Shown: positions 45,694 through 56,940, counted from the stretch's first letter. The stretch is 64,000 nt of DNA from Anastrepha obliqua (GCF_027943255.1 NC_072897.1:55452406-55516405), one strand, 5' to 3'. Notes: generated by a model not told the origin, from the sequence alone. Translations and numbers: made by a program.

Positions 45694-46511
45694 TAAGTAG
45701 TATAAAAAAGTTCTGTGTCGAACATTTCAATACTAGGAGTAAATGTCCAAAACAATTATTTTATGTTCTCTGATAGGTAAATAGTTAATATAATTAGTAT
45801 ATTATTTTACGTATGTAGTTCTTCAATTGATAAAAAGTGCACAAAACATATGCATATATCTGCAAAGTTAGAAACTTACTCTGAAATCAGAGTATTTGAA
45901 GGTGCCTCTACCCATTTCAAGGTTACTGTACATAAAATGCTGTGCCTCTGAATGCGCGCTGGATTTCTGGAGAAATTTTACCGTAATATGTTTTGCTGTA
46001 GCAAGTGCTCATATGTACATACACACAGCATATATATATGCGCATAATTCAACAAAGTTTTACTGAGCACCAGACAGACAGACAGAATATATGTATATAA
46101 TTTTGGATAATTTGGAAAAAATTCAATTATATAGGTCATATTAAAAAGCTACCTTAACATTCTTTGCTTCTAATCACCAACAAATTCTTATCGACTGCTG
46201 CTAAATTTACATAATTCAGCCCCTTACTGTTAACTTTTGGTGCAAAATGTGTCTGTGGTGATTAGTCTTCGCGAGACGAGTACCCCTCGAAATTCCATAC
46301 GTTCCTGTCATTGAGACTTCTCTATACACTAACGTTCTCTGCTGTCTTGCCCCATTCGGATTATTATTTGTGTTCTGATTTCATTCTGTTCTTCCAAGCC
46401 CTTGTCTTCTTTCTTTGCATCTAAACCTGTTTGCGTTCCAACGCTAGAAAGTCTATCCGCTTATGATTAATGTTGTACCTTCTCATACTGTGCGGTGTGC
46501 CGATTTTATTC
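45694..46511. other. No gene seen; mirror of 43641-44458
   Basis: Right-arm copy of the AT-rich spacer. No supported coding region. Confidence 0.45.
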
Positions 46512-47418
46512 GGAGACAATTATTACTTTCATTACTCAGATGTATATTTCTAACTGGATGTGTTTTCTTGTAAGAAATAGTAACTCCGTCTTTTCAGTGG
46601 CCTGTGTGAGTCAAGCCAATGTGGTGTCCTTATCATGACTTGGTTCAGCTTACCCAGAGCCATTTTTGTATTCCGCGAATTGAGAACTGCTGCATAGCCA
46701 ACAAGACAACTGTCATCTGGCATGTCGAAGCATTTCGTCGTAGCTTACATTCCATAAGTCCGGAACAAGGATCGATCATTTGGTGGTCCCTGCTGCCATG
46801 GTTTTTCGCTCTGGTCTTTTTGTGATTTCGTAGATCAAGTTACGATCCTTCAGATAGCTCCGAATCACTTTCATGAGGTAAGACGGAGTTTGGAGCCTTG
46901 CTTCGCGTTCTGTTATCATGTTTATCCACTTCGCAAAATTAAAAGCGTTTTTAACGTCTAGAGTCGCAAGTAAGACAATGGGTCTGGAATGATGATTTTT
47001 GCAGAGCAAGATTTCGGTTTTCTTCACTATGTCTTCAATGGCACCAATTGTGGATGTTCCTAGTCTGAATCCATCCTGTCTTCTGACAGGCCTCTCGTGT
47101 TGTTTATAGCTTCTGTTAAACGCGGCTTTAGAAGTAGCTGGTCTGTACGTATTTTTCATATTTCAGAGAACACTTTTTCAGCCAGTCACTCTTCAAGCAG
47201 GCGTTATACATGTCCAATAGTGCAAGAGGTCGCTCGGCTGCGATGATTTTTAGTATTTCTGACGGAATATGGTGCCTATGGTTTTTAAGTTCCTCTTCCG
47301 TAAAGTGCGGGGGTAAACTACCAGTGAATTGCTCCGGTCCTTGCGTTCGAACTTCATCTGCATACAATGTTTTCCATCTGGGCCTCTCCAAATGCCGGTG
47401 TGTGTGACTTTGCCCCAA
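46512..47418 (-). pseudogene. R1-like reverse transcriptase fragment, right-arm copy
   Basis: Mirror of 42734-43640. One visible protein difference is tyrosine instead of cysteine in MKVIRSYLKDRN. The Tyr form fits relatives better, hinting that the Cys arose by mutation in the left arm after duplication. Confidence 0.78.
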
Positions 47419-47985
47419 AATTTTTCATAAAAATATTGTAACCGAGACCCCATGGGTTGTGGTTAACGTCGTTACAAAGTTCTTCCCATTTTTCTCTTTT
47501 CATGCCACATATAGTTGTTTTAAGTTTATACTGCCTATGCTCTTAAAGAAAATGTCGCCTGGCTCTGGTATGTTTTCAATTTTATGTCTTACGTCGCTGT
47601 TGACGAAAAATTGTGTGGGGGATTCGTATCTATTTCTTCAAAAGCAGTGTAATTTTCATTTCCATGCCTTTATTTAGGCTTTGCTTTAAGATATTTTCTT
47701 GCCCAGCGCAGTACGTAACGTACTGTTGTTGTTGTAGCAGTAAGATACTGTTGTAGCAGTAACGTACTGATAGTCACTGTCTATGTACTCCTCCAAACCC
47801 TTTCATGTTGGTCTTTTTGCCACGGGGATGGGACTTAAATGGAGGTTAAATTCTATTTTGAGGAATTTAACCCACCATGAAATAAGAGGAAAGCTCCGTA
47901 TAGGGATCGGCTGACCACACATTCGCGAAACGGCGTTTGCGGTGTTTGTCCAATCATTTATACGGAGAGTAACGGACTTGGAATC

Positions 47986-49186
47986 TTGCCGAGGACTGAA
48001 TGGTGCATTGAATTAAAACATGTGCATCGCGAACGGAGCTTCCCTCTCGAATACCTGGCCGCCATCGAGAGTAGTTGTGGCCTTGCCGCTGTAAGGAGCG
48101 CTGCCGCGGGGACCCCTTTACTTCCTCTTAATATCCGTAGGTTGTGGAGCTTGACGCAGTCAGGCGAAGCAACCGTAAGAAACAGATGAGAAATACAAAA
48201 GATAAAAACAAGAAATTCGTGCTGCGCTTCGGCACAATACCTTCTCCGAGGAGGATAGCCTGCTGGCCTCCATTCAAGATACGGCTGAGTCAGCAAAAAG
48301 AAAGGGAAGTGCCAGCCCAAGTGCCCAAGTCAGAGGCTGCCCTCATAAAGTCTCGCTATATGAAGGCGAGGTTCATTCTAAGCAAGGTTGCTAAAAATGA
48401 ACTCGCTGGAGCTACTGACGAGCGTGACGCGGCTGACAAGGTAAAATACAGGTGGTCGAGGAGTACGAAGACTTCGTATTCAAAAAACCTAGAGCGAAGA
48501 ACAATAAAAAAAGCGATACGACGAAGAGAAACAAGTCACAGAACGAGATCGATCAGCCACCAAAGAGACCTAAGGTGCCCAACAGCATCGAAGAAACAAC
48601 TAATCATCGGCCATTCAGTGAGGTGGTTAAGGACAACCTCCTCTACGCACTGATGGACGAGATTACTAATAGCAGCAAAGTAGTCTTGCAGAAGTGTGGG
48701 CAGGGGGAAGCCAAACTGTCCAAGCTCGGACTGGACAAGCATGTAGTTGGAGCACAGGGCGGAGCTCTCCTTTCCTTCGAGTAGTACTTCGATGCTGTAA
48801 AGTAATTAAGTGCAACGACGACTGGTCAAGGGTTGTCCTAAAGAAGTGCGTTGCTGAGATCTCACTGGAAGGCTTAAAGCTTAAGCTCATTCCGGCCAGC
48901 CAGGGACATACCTTGCCCTCCTCGCGCTCACATTTGGCTACCAGTGATGGACTTAAGTACCTAAAGTTACACAACCCAACGGTGCCGAAGGACGACCGCA
49001 AGAGAGCAGCATGTCATTCGTTTTCCAGATTAATGATGAGTGCGTGACAACAACATGCGGTTTGGTCTAAGAAAGGCCAAACGGAAAATTCTCAAAGCAG
49101 ATAGCAATGAAAATGAGGACGACCTAGATGAGGTCAACTAGACAACTAGAAAAGCTCTACCTAGCTAAAGACGATAACAAACCCGA
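47986..49186 (+). pseudogene. LOA-like ORF1, duplicated copy
   Basis: Mirror of 40966-42166 with the same frames and lesions (MELDAVRRSNRKK at 48144, the second frame at 48452, the third at 48694). A 5-bp difference near 49135 changes the sequence after DEVN. Shared lesions show that ORF1 was already dead when duplicated. Confidence 0.72.
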
Positions 49187-49274
49187 TGCCATACAGGTAA
49201 ATTTGCAGCACTCGAAATGTCTACAGAGAACTTGGATGTTTTCCTCAGGGAGGGGGCATCGACATTCATTCGAC

Positions 49275-49534
49275 ATAATTTCAAAAAATGGGTTTTGAAG
49301 CTAAAGAGTTGTACTATGCGACCTTTTCGTCGAAAATTGAAAAAAAAAAAAATTTTCTATCCCAAAAAAAATTATCAAAAATGGCTAAAATGGCCATTTT
49401 TTGACCTTTTAGGCTTCATTTACCAAAAATCCTGACGTGATGGAGCATTTTGAAGGTCAGATTCGTTTTTAGCGCATAAAAAACTACAAGAAACAAGTAC
49501 AGCCATTCTAGAAACTCACCCTCGCAGGACTGTG
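49275..49534. repeat. Foldback element, displaced right half
   Basis: Same orientation as 45147-45383 (CTAAAGAGTTGTACTATGCG to CAAGTACAGCC), ending CTCGCAGGACTGTG next to TA (49535-49536). It is the natural partner of 44739-45062, now separated from it by the right arm. Confidence 0.8.
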
Positions 49535-50625
49535 TAGTTATTGCAAATGCTAAACGAATGGGCAGTTCAAACGCTTGAATTCAAATGGCAATTCAGGTGG
49601 AATCATTGGAATTCTTGGTATTAGAACGTCTTCATTCTTGAATTTGCCTATTAAAATAGTTGCTTGGATAACATTATTCATCAATCGTTTGACTACTTCA
49701 TTTTGTTCTTGACGTTCTTCTGATGTCGCGTTATTCCGGGCATTTCTCATGCGCCTATTATTATTTGTCGAACGACCAATATGATTACGTGATTGTCTTG
49801 GCATTTGTACTGTAATAAACATGATTGTATTTATGGTATTCAGAGATTTTAAAACATGTTTTTTTTTCAATTTTGTTGATTATATTTTCGATGCATATGT
49901 CCACATGGTCAGGATTATTTTATTTTGTTGTGATTTTCTTAAATCATTTCTTTTCTTCTGAAAATTGTTGACAATTTACATGATAAGACTATTAATTTTT
50001 TCATCAAGGTTACGCATTTTTCCAAAAATCCACTCCAAAAAAGTTCACAAAAAATTTTTACACTTTGCACTTTGGTCTTCTCCTTATAGCGTCCAAATCA
50101 GAAATAAATATTGACACATTGTAACTCACACTGTCAATTTGACAGTTCTGTTCCGCCCCAAGCGTTAAAAAAGTAAACGACATTATGGCTGGTTCAAAAG
50201 AACGCTGTACACGTTGCCGGTGTTCCCAATTAATTACTAAAGCATTCACCAACAGCTTTCATTTGATATCCATATTGTACAAACACATCCTAGGGTTACC
50301 CGGGTCCACGTTTTGGCCTTTATCTCGAGACCCTAGTCACGGAGCGGTATGAAAAATACTCTATACTATAGAAATTATCAACAGCTTCCATTTGCTACCC
50401 ATATTGTACAAACATATCCTAGGGTTACCCGGGCCCACGTTTTGGCCTATTTCTCGAGACCCTCGCATCCGATTCTTAAAATTTTAAAACACAAACCTTC
50501 TCCACATGTGTCTCTTCAATGTGGCACAGTTTGGTTAAAATCGGTTGAACCATTCTCCGTAAAGTTCATCACAACGCGAAAAACGGCTGAATTTTTATAT
50601 AGTATGTATAGAAGATATATGCTAC
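49535..50625 (-). pseudogene. Deleted Helitron: 5' end, Rep N-terminus fused to helicase
   Basis: Minus strand. The 5' end is near 50625 (TTCTATACATACTATATAAA), and 5' sequence shared with the 30333 Helitron spans 50600-50370. The coding frame MPRQSRNHIGRSTNNNRRMR (49802) matches the Helitron N-terminus and is fused directly to MNNVIQATILIGKFKNEDVL, PRIPMIPPELPFEFKRL and, in the next frame, LAFAIT, the helicase C-terminal part. The whole Rep and ATPase region is deleted, so this is a non-autonomous derivative. It continues at 44738-44459 after removal of the foldback and inverted duplication. Confidence 0.8.
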
Positions 50626-50746
50626 TTATTTATAAGGCGTTTTTCAATAGGTGCGCTTCAACTTTTTTCCGATAGGGAGGGCGAACGACGCAATACTTTT
50701 TATTTTTCGCTTGTCATTTGGAAACTTCATTAGTATACATTTCATC

Positions 50747-51289
50747 ATGGAACGCTACACACTTGAGCAACGATTGCAAATCGTGCAAATTTTTTATGAA
50801 AATAATCGTTCTGTTGCTGCTACTTGATCCAGATTTTTTCTAAAAAATCATCTTCAGTGATGAAGCTCACTTTTGGCTCAATGGCTTTGTCAACAAGCAA
50901 AATATGCGTTACTGGGCAGAAAGCAATCCACACGTGATTCATGAGGCACCGTTGCATCCCGAAAGAATCACTGTTTGGTGCGGTTTACATGCCGGCGGGG
51001 TAATTGGCCCATATTTTTTCGTTGACGAGAACGATCGCCACGTTACTGTGAATGGAAATCGATACCGCGACATGATAAACGATTATTTTTGGCCGCAATT
51101 GAATGGTATGGACTTAGACGACATGTGGTTTCAACAAGACGGGGTCACAAGACACACAGCACACGCTACAATTGATTTGTTGAAGAGTAAGTTCGATGAG
51201 CGCATTATTTCCAGAAATGGACCGGTCGAATGGCCGCCGCGCTCGTGTGATTTGACGCCTCTAGACTATTTTCTTTGGGGTTATGTGAA
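50747..51289 (+). pseudogene. DD41D mariner transposase, 5' portion
   Basis: MERYTLEQRLQIVQIFYENN, then VAAT and a stop followed by an internal deletion, then IIFSDEAHFWLNGFVNKQN (first catalytic D), HPERITVWCGLHAGGV, VTVNGNRYRDMINDYFWPQL, DMWFQQDGVTRHTAHATIDL (second D) and WPPRSCDLTPLDYFLWGYVK. 41 residues separate the second and third catalytic D. It is broken at 51289 by the long-TIR element and resumes at 52823. Confidence 0.87.
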
Positions 51290-51705
51290 GGGTAAGACTC
51301 CGTCAGAAAATATGAGATTTGCAAGTGGTCTTTCGATTTCTTTGTCACTTTGGGAAATATTAGTTCTAGGTAAGATACATTCGAGCCTAAAAGGATTTTG
51401 AAAAAATTTCAAAATTGAGTCATCTACGCCATTTTGAAAATCGGGACGGTGTTTTTTTCAAAAATCAATATTTCTTGAACCGTTGGATGGATTTCAATGC
51501 AATTTACAGACAATATAGAAACAAATAAGTAGTTTAAATTAGTATTATGTTAAAAAAAAAAAATCGAAATTTTGACCAAAAAAAAGTCAAAAAAATTTTT
51601 TGAATCAATTTTTAGTTGATTTGGCCAGTTTTTTAGATTTTCTGTTATACACGTAACGATTCCTTATGATTTAACCTTTATTTTGAAAAAAAAAATTTTA
51701 TGGTG
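51290..51705. repeat. 416-bp terminal inverted repeat, left
   Basis: Pairs with 52403-52818. Only a few mismatches were seen, for example in homopolymer runs and GCCATTTTG against GCCATGTTG. Confidence 0.9.
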
Positions 51706-51854
51706 CGGTTTTACAACAGATGGCGTAACTTGATTATTATTCCATCGATCCACATTTCCAAACATTCATTGGAGAGCTACTGTCGTAAGGCACAAACGTC
51801 AGTATAAGTTTTTTATTTGAAGCGTAAACAACAATATTTTTACCACACTTGAAA

Positions 51855-52205
51855 ATGTCGAATTTCGTGCCAAATAATGTGTTTTTGCGGGGAATTCTTT
51901 AATATGAAGAAAAAAGCAGCCGAAAGTCATCGTATCTTGGTGGAAGTTTATGGTGACCATGCTCTAGCTGAGCGAACGTGCCAGAAGTGGTTTGCACGCT
52001 TTAAAAGTGGTGATTTTGGCCGCGCCGCCAAAGTTCATGGATACCGAATTGGAGGAATTGCTCGATCAAGATCCGGCTCAAACGCAAGAAGAGGTTGCAA
52101 AAACTTTGGGAGTAGATCAATCAACCATTTCCAAACGTTTAAAAGCCATGGGAATGATCCGAAATTCAAATTTCGAAAAAAAACCGCACGAACTTATTCA
52201 TAGAC
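51855..52205 (+). pseudogene. Mariner transposase N-terminal domain
   Basis: ATG at 51855: MSNFVPNNVFLRGIL and stop. After a deletion: FNMKKKAAESHRILVEVYGD, ERTCQKWFARFKSGDF (first helix-turn-helix, 51900-52020). After another shift: FMDTELEELLDQDPAQTQEE and LGVDQSTISKRLKAMGM (second helix-turn-helix, to 52160). No catalytic region follows. It shares the SAAESHR.L.E.YGD phrase with the mariner at 57112. Either a relic or, less likely, a DNA-binding-only protein; the frameshifts argue for a relic. Confidence 0.75.
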
Positions 52206-52207
52206 CT

Positions 52208-52396
52208 ATTAGTTCTCGAGATATTGCGATTTTAGTCGAAGCGCGCACCGTGAAGTTCGCGGTTACGCAGCGCGGGAGTAGAAAAACGCGCACAGACCTG
52301 CAGCAGTCTGCTCCAGTCACTTCATACAGGAACACATAACGCAGCGCGAACCGTGCGTGCGCGCTTCCACTAAAATCGCAATATCTCGAGAACTAT
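52208..52396. repeat. Inner inverted repeat, about 42-bp arms
   Basis: Arms 52208-52250 and 52352-52396, both containing AGTTCTCGAGATATTGCGAT in opposite orientation, enclose about 100 bp of GC-rich sequence. Located inside the long-TIR element next to its right TIR. Confidence 0.8.
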
Positions 52397-52402
52397 TATA
52401 GA

Positions 52403-52818
52403 CACCATAAATTTTTTTTTTTCAAAATAAAGGTTAAATCATAAGGAATCGTTACGTGTATAACAGAAAATCTAAAAAACTGGCCAAATCAACTAAAAAT
52501 TGATTCAAAAAAATTTTTTGACTTTTTTTTGGTCAAAATTTCGAATTTTTTTTTCTAACATAATACTAATTTAAACTACTTATTTGTTTCTATATTGTCT
52601 GTAAATTGCATTGAAATCCATCCAACGGTTCAAGAAATATTGATTTTTGAAAAAAACACGGTCCCGATTTTCAACATGGCGTAGATGACTCAATTTTGAA
52701 AATTTTTCAAAATCCTTTTAGGCTCGAATGTATCTTACCTAGAACTAATATTTCCCAAAGTGACAAAGAAATCGAAAGACCACTTGCAAATCTCATATTT
52801 TCTGACGGAGTCTTACCC
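52403..52818. repeat. 416-bp terminal inverted repeat, right
   Basis: Reverse complement of 51290-51705, ending CTGACGGAGTCTTACCC. Confidence 0.9.
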
Positions 52819-52822
52819 TGAA

Positions 52823-53004
52823 GTCATTGGTCTACAGTAACAAGCCGGCGACGATTTGTGAGCTCAGAGCCAATATTGAACGCGTAATTGCTGGAATTTC
52901 GGCCGATTTATGCAAAAAAGTTGGTCGAAAATTGGGTTCAACGATTGGACTTCGTAAAACGTGCACGCGGTGGTCATGCAAAAGAAATGGAATTTCATAC
53001 TTAA
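52823..53004 (+). pseudogene. DD41D mariner transposase, 3' portion
   Basis: Continues the transposase after the long-TIR insertion (host reads GTGAAG then TCATTGGTC): SLVYSNKPATICELRANIER, VIAGISADLCKKV, then GHAKEMEFHT and stop in other frames. One small deletion is visible relative to the 59047-59677 copy's family. Confidence 0.82.
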
Positions 53005-53118
53005 ATGTATATGTTCAAACTCGATAATAAAAAAAAAATTAGTTAAAAAAGTCAAACCGTTTGTGTTTTATTCAAAAAAAAAAAAAAAGTTGAAGCGCTC
53101 TTACTGAAAAACGCTTTA

Positions 53119-53693
53119 CTACTTATGTTGTTTTCTGCAAGTTACTGTATGTTCATGCGCGCACTTGACTCACAGCAGCTGCGGTTGTCGAGCATTTAGA
53201 AAGACATATTTACATACATATATTGATGCATAGATATGTATGTACAGAGCCGCGGCCACTCGACTTGATAAAAATTCAAGATTTACCAAATATTGGCAAA
53301 AAATTTAACGCGAAATATTCCAATATTGACTATTTTGGAATGGTCTGGAAAATTGGCATATGGAGGCTCGTTTTATGAATGAAAGTTTTTACTTTGCTCG
53401 TAGAAATATGAGCTCGAATTTATTAATGAATTTTTTGATGATGAGTTTTTGTTGAAACAGTTCAGCGCCGTCGCGACTACTTTAGGCTGTTCAGCACCAT
53501 GGCAACTAGAATGATGGCCGTTACGCCTGCGCCTATGAATGCATTTTGTTCTTGTAGTCGCTAGGCATAGAATTTTAGCCCGGGTGGGTTTTTAGTGGGT
53601 GAGTCGAAAGACAAGTCTCACCCTTTTTGGCTTTCAATGCTTTTTGCCACCTCCATAAAAAAAGAACAAAAAACAAAAAAAAAAAAACAAATA
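53119..53693. other. No gene seen; possible retroelement 3' tail
   Basis: Non-coding. The block at 53570-53690 (GGGTGGGTTTTTAGTGGGTG, then an A-rich run) looks like a non-LTR 3' UTR with its poly-A tail, but no coding part is attached. Confidence 0.4.
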
Positions 53694-53701
53694 GGCTAGG
53701 G
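53694..53701. repeat. 8-bp target duplication of outer hAT, left
   Basis: GGCTAGGG, identical to 61434-61441. Confidence 0.9.
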
Positions 53702-53964
53702 CAGTGGTCGCCAACCTTTTCAATGTGTTGAGCTACTTTCAAGATTTTGAAATAAACAGCGAGCTACTTGCACAAGCCAACATAAATTAAATAATACACA
53801 GTTATATTCGACATAGAATACATGTATTTATTTTACTGATATACGTTCTATATATAATAAACTTATGACTTATAGTGCTTATACTTATGCATAACTACAT
53901 CTATGTTCACACCTATCAATCGTAACAAAATGTTTTGCAGTCATAATGGCAAATCACAAGCGAC

Positions 53965-55847
53965 TTAAAAAAAAACAAAACAGTAATAGTACATTATTAT
54001 ATAAATAAAATATGGGCAGATAAAAAGAGCATATTTAATGAGAAGGTTGGTATTCTGACTCATCGATAATTTTTTTAATAATATATATGCAGTATAATTT
54101 GATACAGTCATTCGAATACAGTTATCCAAATGTATATCTGTAAGCCGATTGCGGTATTTATTTTTAATAAATTTCATATTGGAAAAAGAAGATTCACACA
54201 AATAAGTTGAACTGAATAACGCTTTCATTTTCAACGCAACACGACATAAAACTGAATACTTATCTTTACTTACTAAAGTCCATATATGTACATTTTGTAT
54301 TTGAACCTAAAGATTTTAAAGTCAAGTCACTTTGAAAAGCAATCAGTTCCATTTCTGTCACAGCAATGTCTTCGCCAAAGTTGTTCATAACACAAGTTGC
54401 AAACTGTTGTATATCAATGTCCATGAAGGGTGAAACAACAAATTGCGTCACTAAAGCAATTTTGCTGAAATCCTTGAAACGATTTTTGAAGTTTTCCTTC
54501 AAGTTAGAAACTATTTCCATATAATATTTACTGTCATAGGGCTCTAATAGATTTTTGGATATATTTTCGGAAAGAATAGGATTGTGCTAAATATCGCGGT
54601 TTTTTAGGTTTTGTTCCCAAAATTCAAGTTTTGTAATAAATCCATTTATATCAGAAATCATTTCCGCTAATTCTTTATCCCTGCCTTGAAGCTGCAATTT
54701 AAGCTCATTTAATTTCTCTGTAATGTCCACAAGAAAACCAAAATCTCTGAGCGAAGTCGAATTTTCCAGTTCAGGAATCGGTTCATCGCGTTCTTTGAAA
54801 AATTGGAGTATAGCAGGCAGGACATCATTGAAACGTTTGAGCACTCGTCCTCTGCTTAACCATCGCACTTCAGAGTGAAGAAGTAACTCTCCGTATTGAC
54901 AGTCAATTTCATCAGCCAAGGTTTTAAATAATCTTCTTTGTAACGCTTGAGCTCTAATCTTGTTCACAATTTTCAACACCAGTTTCATACCGTTGTTCAA
55001 GTTTAGAAAATTTCCACATAATGCTTGCTGATGTATAATACAGTGGTAACTAAGAAATTGTGGAAAACTTTCATCCTTTTGACGTAGCGCCACGAGCCCC
55101 TTATCACAACCCTCCTTAGCTGGAGCACCGTCAGTTGTCAGGCCTACCATTTTTGATATTGGAATTTTCTCAGAAGAGATGAGATTTTTTAAATGAGAAA
55201 ACAGCTCTAGCCCAGTAGTATGTTCTTTGAGTGGAATAAACTTCAAAAGATCTTCTTTAATTGTAAAACCACTAAAAGCCATCCTGACAAATATGGCCAT
55301 CTGTGAGGTGTCAACTACATCTGTTGATTCATCCAGTTGCAGTGAAAAATAAATACAGTTATCTAAGTCACTTCTTAACTGTAAAAAAATATCATTGCTC
55401 ATTACTTCTACTCGCCTCATCACTGTATTAGCAGAAAGTTGCATAGATTTTGTAGCAGACGCTATTTCGTCTTTATTTCTAAAGTTGGCGAATAAAGAAT
55501 CTGCAGCTTCCAAAAATGCTTGTTTTATGATTTCCCCGTCTTCATAAGGTTTTTTCTTCATGCTTCAATTGCAGCCTTATTTTTGTCGATTGTTTCCAAA
55601 AATATTGACTATTGTCCAATTAACTGGATTTTTAAATGTTTCAGTTTTTCTTTTCTGGTGGCAGAATTTAACGGAAATGCCTTCTCAAAATTCGAATGTA
55701 CAGTTTTATGATGCCTTTTTTAGGAACTGACACAGATGTATTACATAACAAATAAACACTTTTGCCTTTAACTTCTGTGAAGAAGTATTGTTCTTCCCAT
55801 TCCGAATGGAAATGGTATGTCTTCGCCTTCTTACTACTGCTTGCCAT
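53965..55847 (-). pseudogene. Outer hAT transposase (BED finger, GTF2IRD2-like)
   Basis: Sense order from the ATG at 55847: BED-type finger region (YHFHSEWEEQYFFTEVKGKS, CNTSVSVPKKG), then the 55561-54587 frame with TATDG-equivalents: SLQLDESTDVVDTSQMAIFV (catalytic D context), KMVGLTTDGAPAKEG, LSYHCIIHQQALCG, and LLLHSEVRWLSRGRVLKRF (catalytic core). A stop follows NRDI. 54520-54266 continues. Then the hAT dimerisation end STYLCESSFSNMKFIKNKYR, RLTDIHLDNCIRM (54234-54110). Two frameshifts and at least one stop. Closest style is GTF2IRD2/SCAND3-like hAT. Confidence 0.88.
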
Positions 55848-56013
55848 AATGTTTCGAACTCTAACCCAACCGCTGCACGCAGAACGTTGATAATGCCGTT
55901 CAGTAGTGAACTGAGCGCAATGTCGACCTGTATTGCGTATATATAAAGCCAAAAAATTCTCGAACACGCTAATGGGTTCCAGCTGATCCTAGAACGGAGA
56001 CGCGACTTCGCGT

Positions 56014-56021
56014 CGTGTTTG
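56014..56021. repeat. 8-bp target duplication of inner hAT, left
   Basis: CGTGTTTG, identical to 61239-61246. Confidence 0.9.
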
Positions 56022-56940
56022 CAGTGCTGCCGTTTTTACTTCGTTTGGAAGATTTTACTTCGCTTTTTTCCAAATATTCCACCACTTCCTCTTTCGAAAG
56101 AATACTTCACTTTTTGCCTCGTTCAAAAAAACACTTCCCTTTTTGCCTGTTTCAACAAAAAAACACTTCACTTTTTAAATACTTTGTTATTTCAATATCC
56201 CAATTCATAAATATTTCTATTTCAAATTAATTACCACTCATAGGGTAAACATGAATTTGCTGAACGCTCGAAAACCCTTTAACTATTGAGACTGATTGTC
56301 ATTTATTCGCTTTGTTTGCTTGACTTGGCAATGTCAATTAATTAGAAGTTGTGCATTTGTATGCATACATACAAACACATTCGAAAAATACCGCTATGTG
56401 GCTTCAACTGATTTTACGTTTTGTCTTCATTTGGTTTGGAGTATTTATTTCTCGGAAAACAAGTGCCTCGTAGTTTTACAAAAGTTTTCATTCAAATTAT
56501 TGTATTTTCGTTTCAAAAAGTGTGCTTTAATTTTAATAGCAAAGCATATCGTAACTCTCGTTTTCTTGGGAGTAAAATCATGGATCGGTAAGAAAAAACA
56601 TTGTTTAAATGTACGTGTGATACAAATATCTTAAATTGTACGCATTAGTTTTTTAGTCAAAGCAGATGGCACGCAATATGGTGCAATAAGAAAGGAGCCA
56701 ACAATTCCAGTGTCTAGTAAATCAGTGTAAGTTATCGTTGATAATTTGATTGCAAAAACTAATATTTCTAATATTATATTAGTATCAGCTCTTCTGACGA
56801 ATCAGATGGATCAGCCTCCGAAGATGTGTCCAAAAATTGTAAACAAAAATTCCGTCCACATTGGAAAAATTTACATAGATGGCTTGATACTAAAGAAGGT
56901 AAATCGTACTGCGTGATTTCCAAAAAAATCCTTGCAAATA

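Larger units (their letters stand above)
45089..49266. repeat. Right arm of 8.4-kb inverted repeat
   Basis: Reverse complement of 40881-45062. It stops at CATCGACATT (49266) inside the LOA endonuclease. The left arm's LOA element continues beyond that point, so the right arm is the copy and the left the original. Confidence 0.95.
51290..52818. mobile_element. Long-TIR element carrying a mariner transposase N-terminus
   Basis: 1529 bp, flanked by TGAA (51286-51289 and 52819-52822). It begins GGGTAAGACTCCGTCAG and ends with the complement. 416-bp inverted repeats enclose 697 bp of unique DNA. A 4-bp non-TA duplication and very long TIRs are not mariner features, although the interior codes for mariner sequence. 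Sola-type or foldback-type origins are possible guesses. Confidence 0.85.
50635..53116 (+). mobile_element. DD41D (rosa-type) mariner, host of a second element
   Basis: Left end AGGCGTTTTTCAATAGGTGC and right end (complement) AAGCGTTTTTCAGTAAGAGC, with TA on both sides (50633-50634 and 53117-53118). Net length is about 950 bp after removing the inner element. Same family and same internal deletion as 58940-59789. Confidence 0.88.

Noticed and set aside
51290..52818. Insertion of this element at a TA dinucleotide like a mariner
   Set aside because: Using the TA inside GGGTAAG would leave extra GGG/CCCTGAAG that the uninterrupted copy does not have; TGAA duplication fits exactly.
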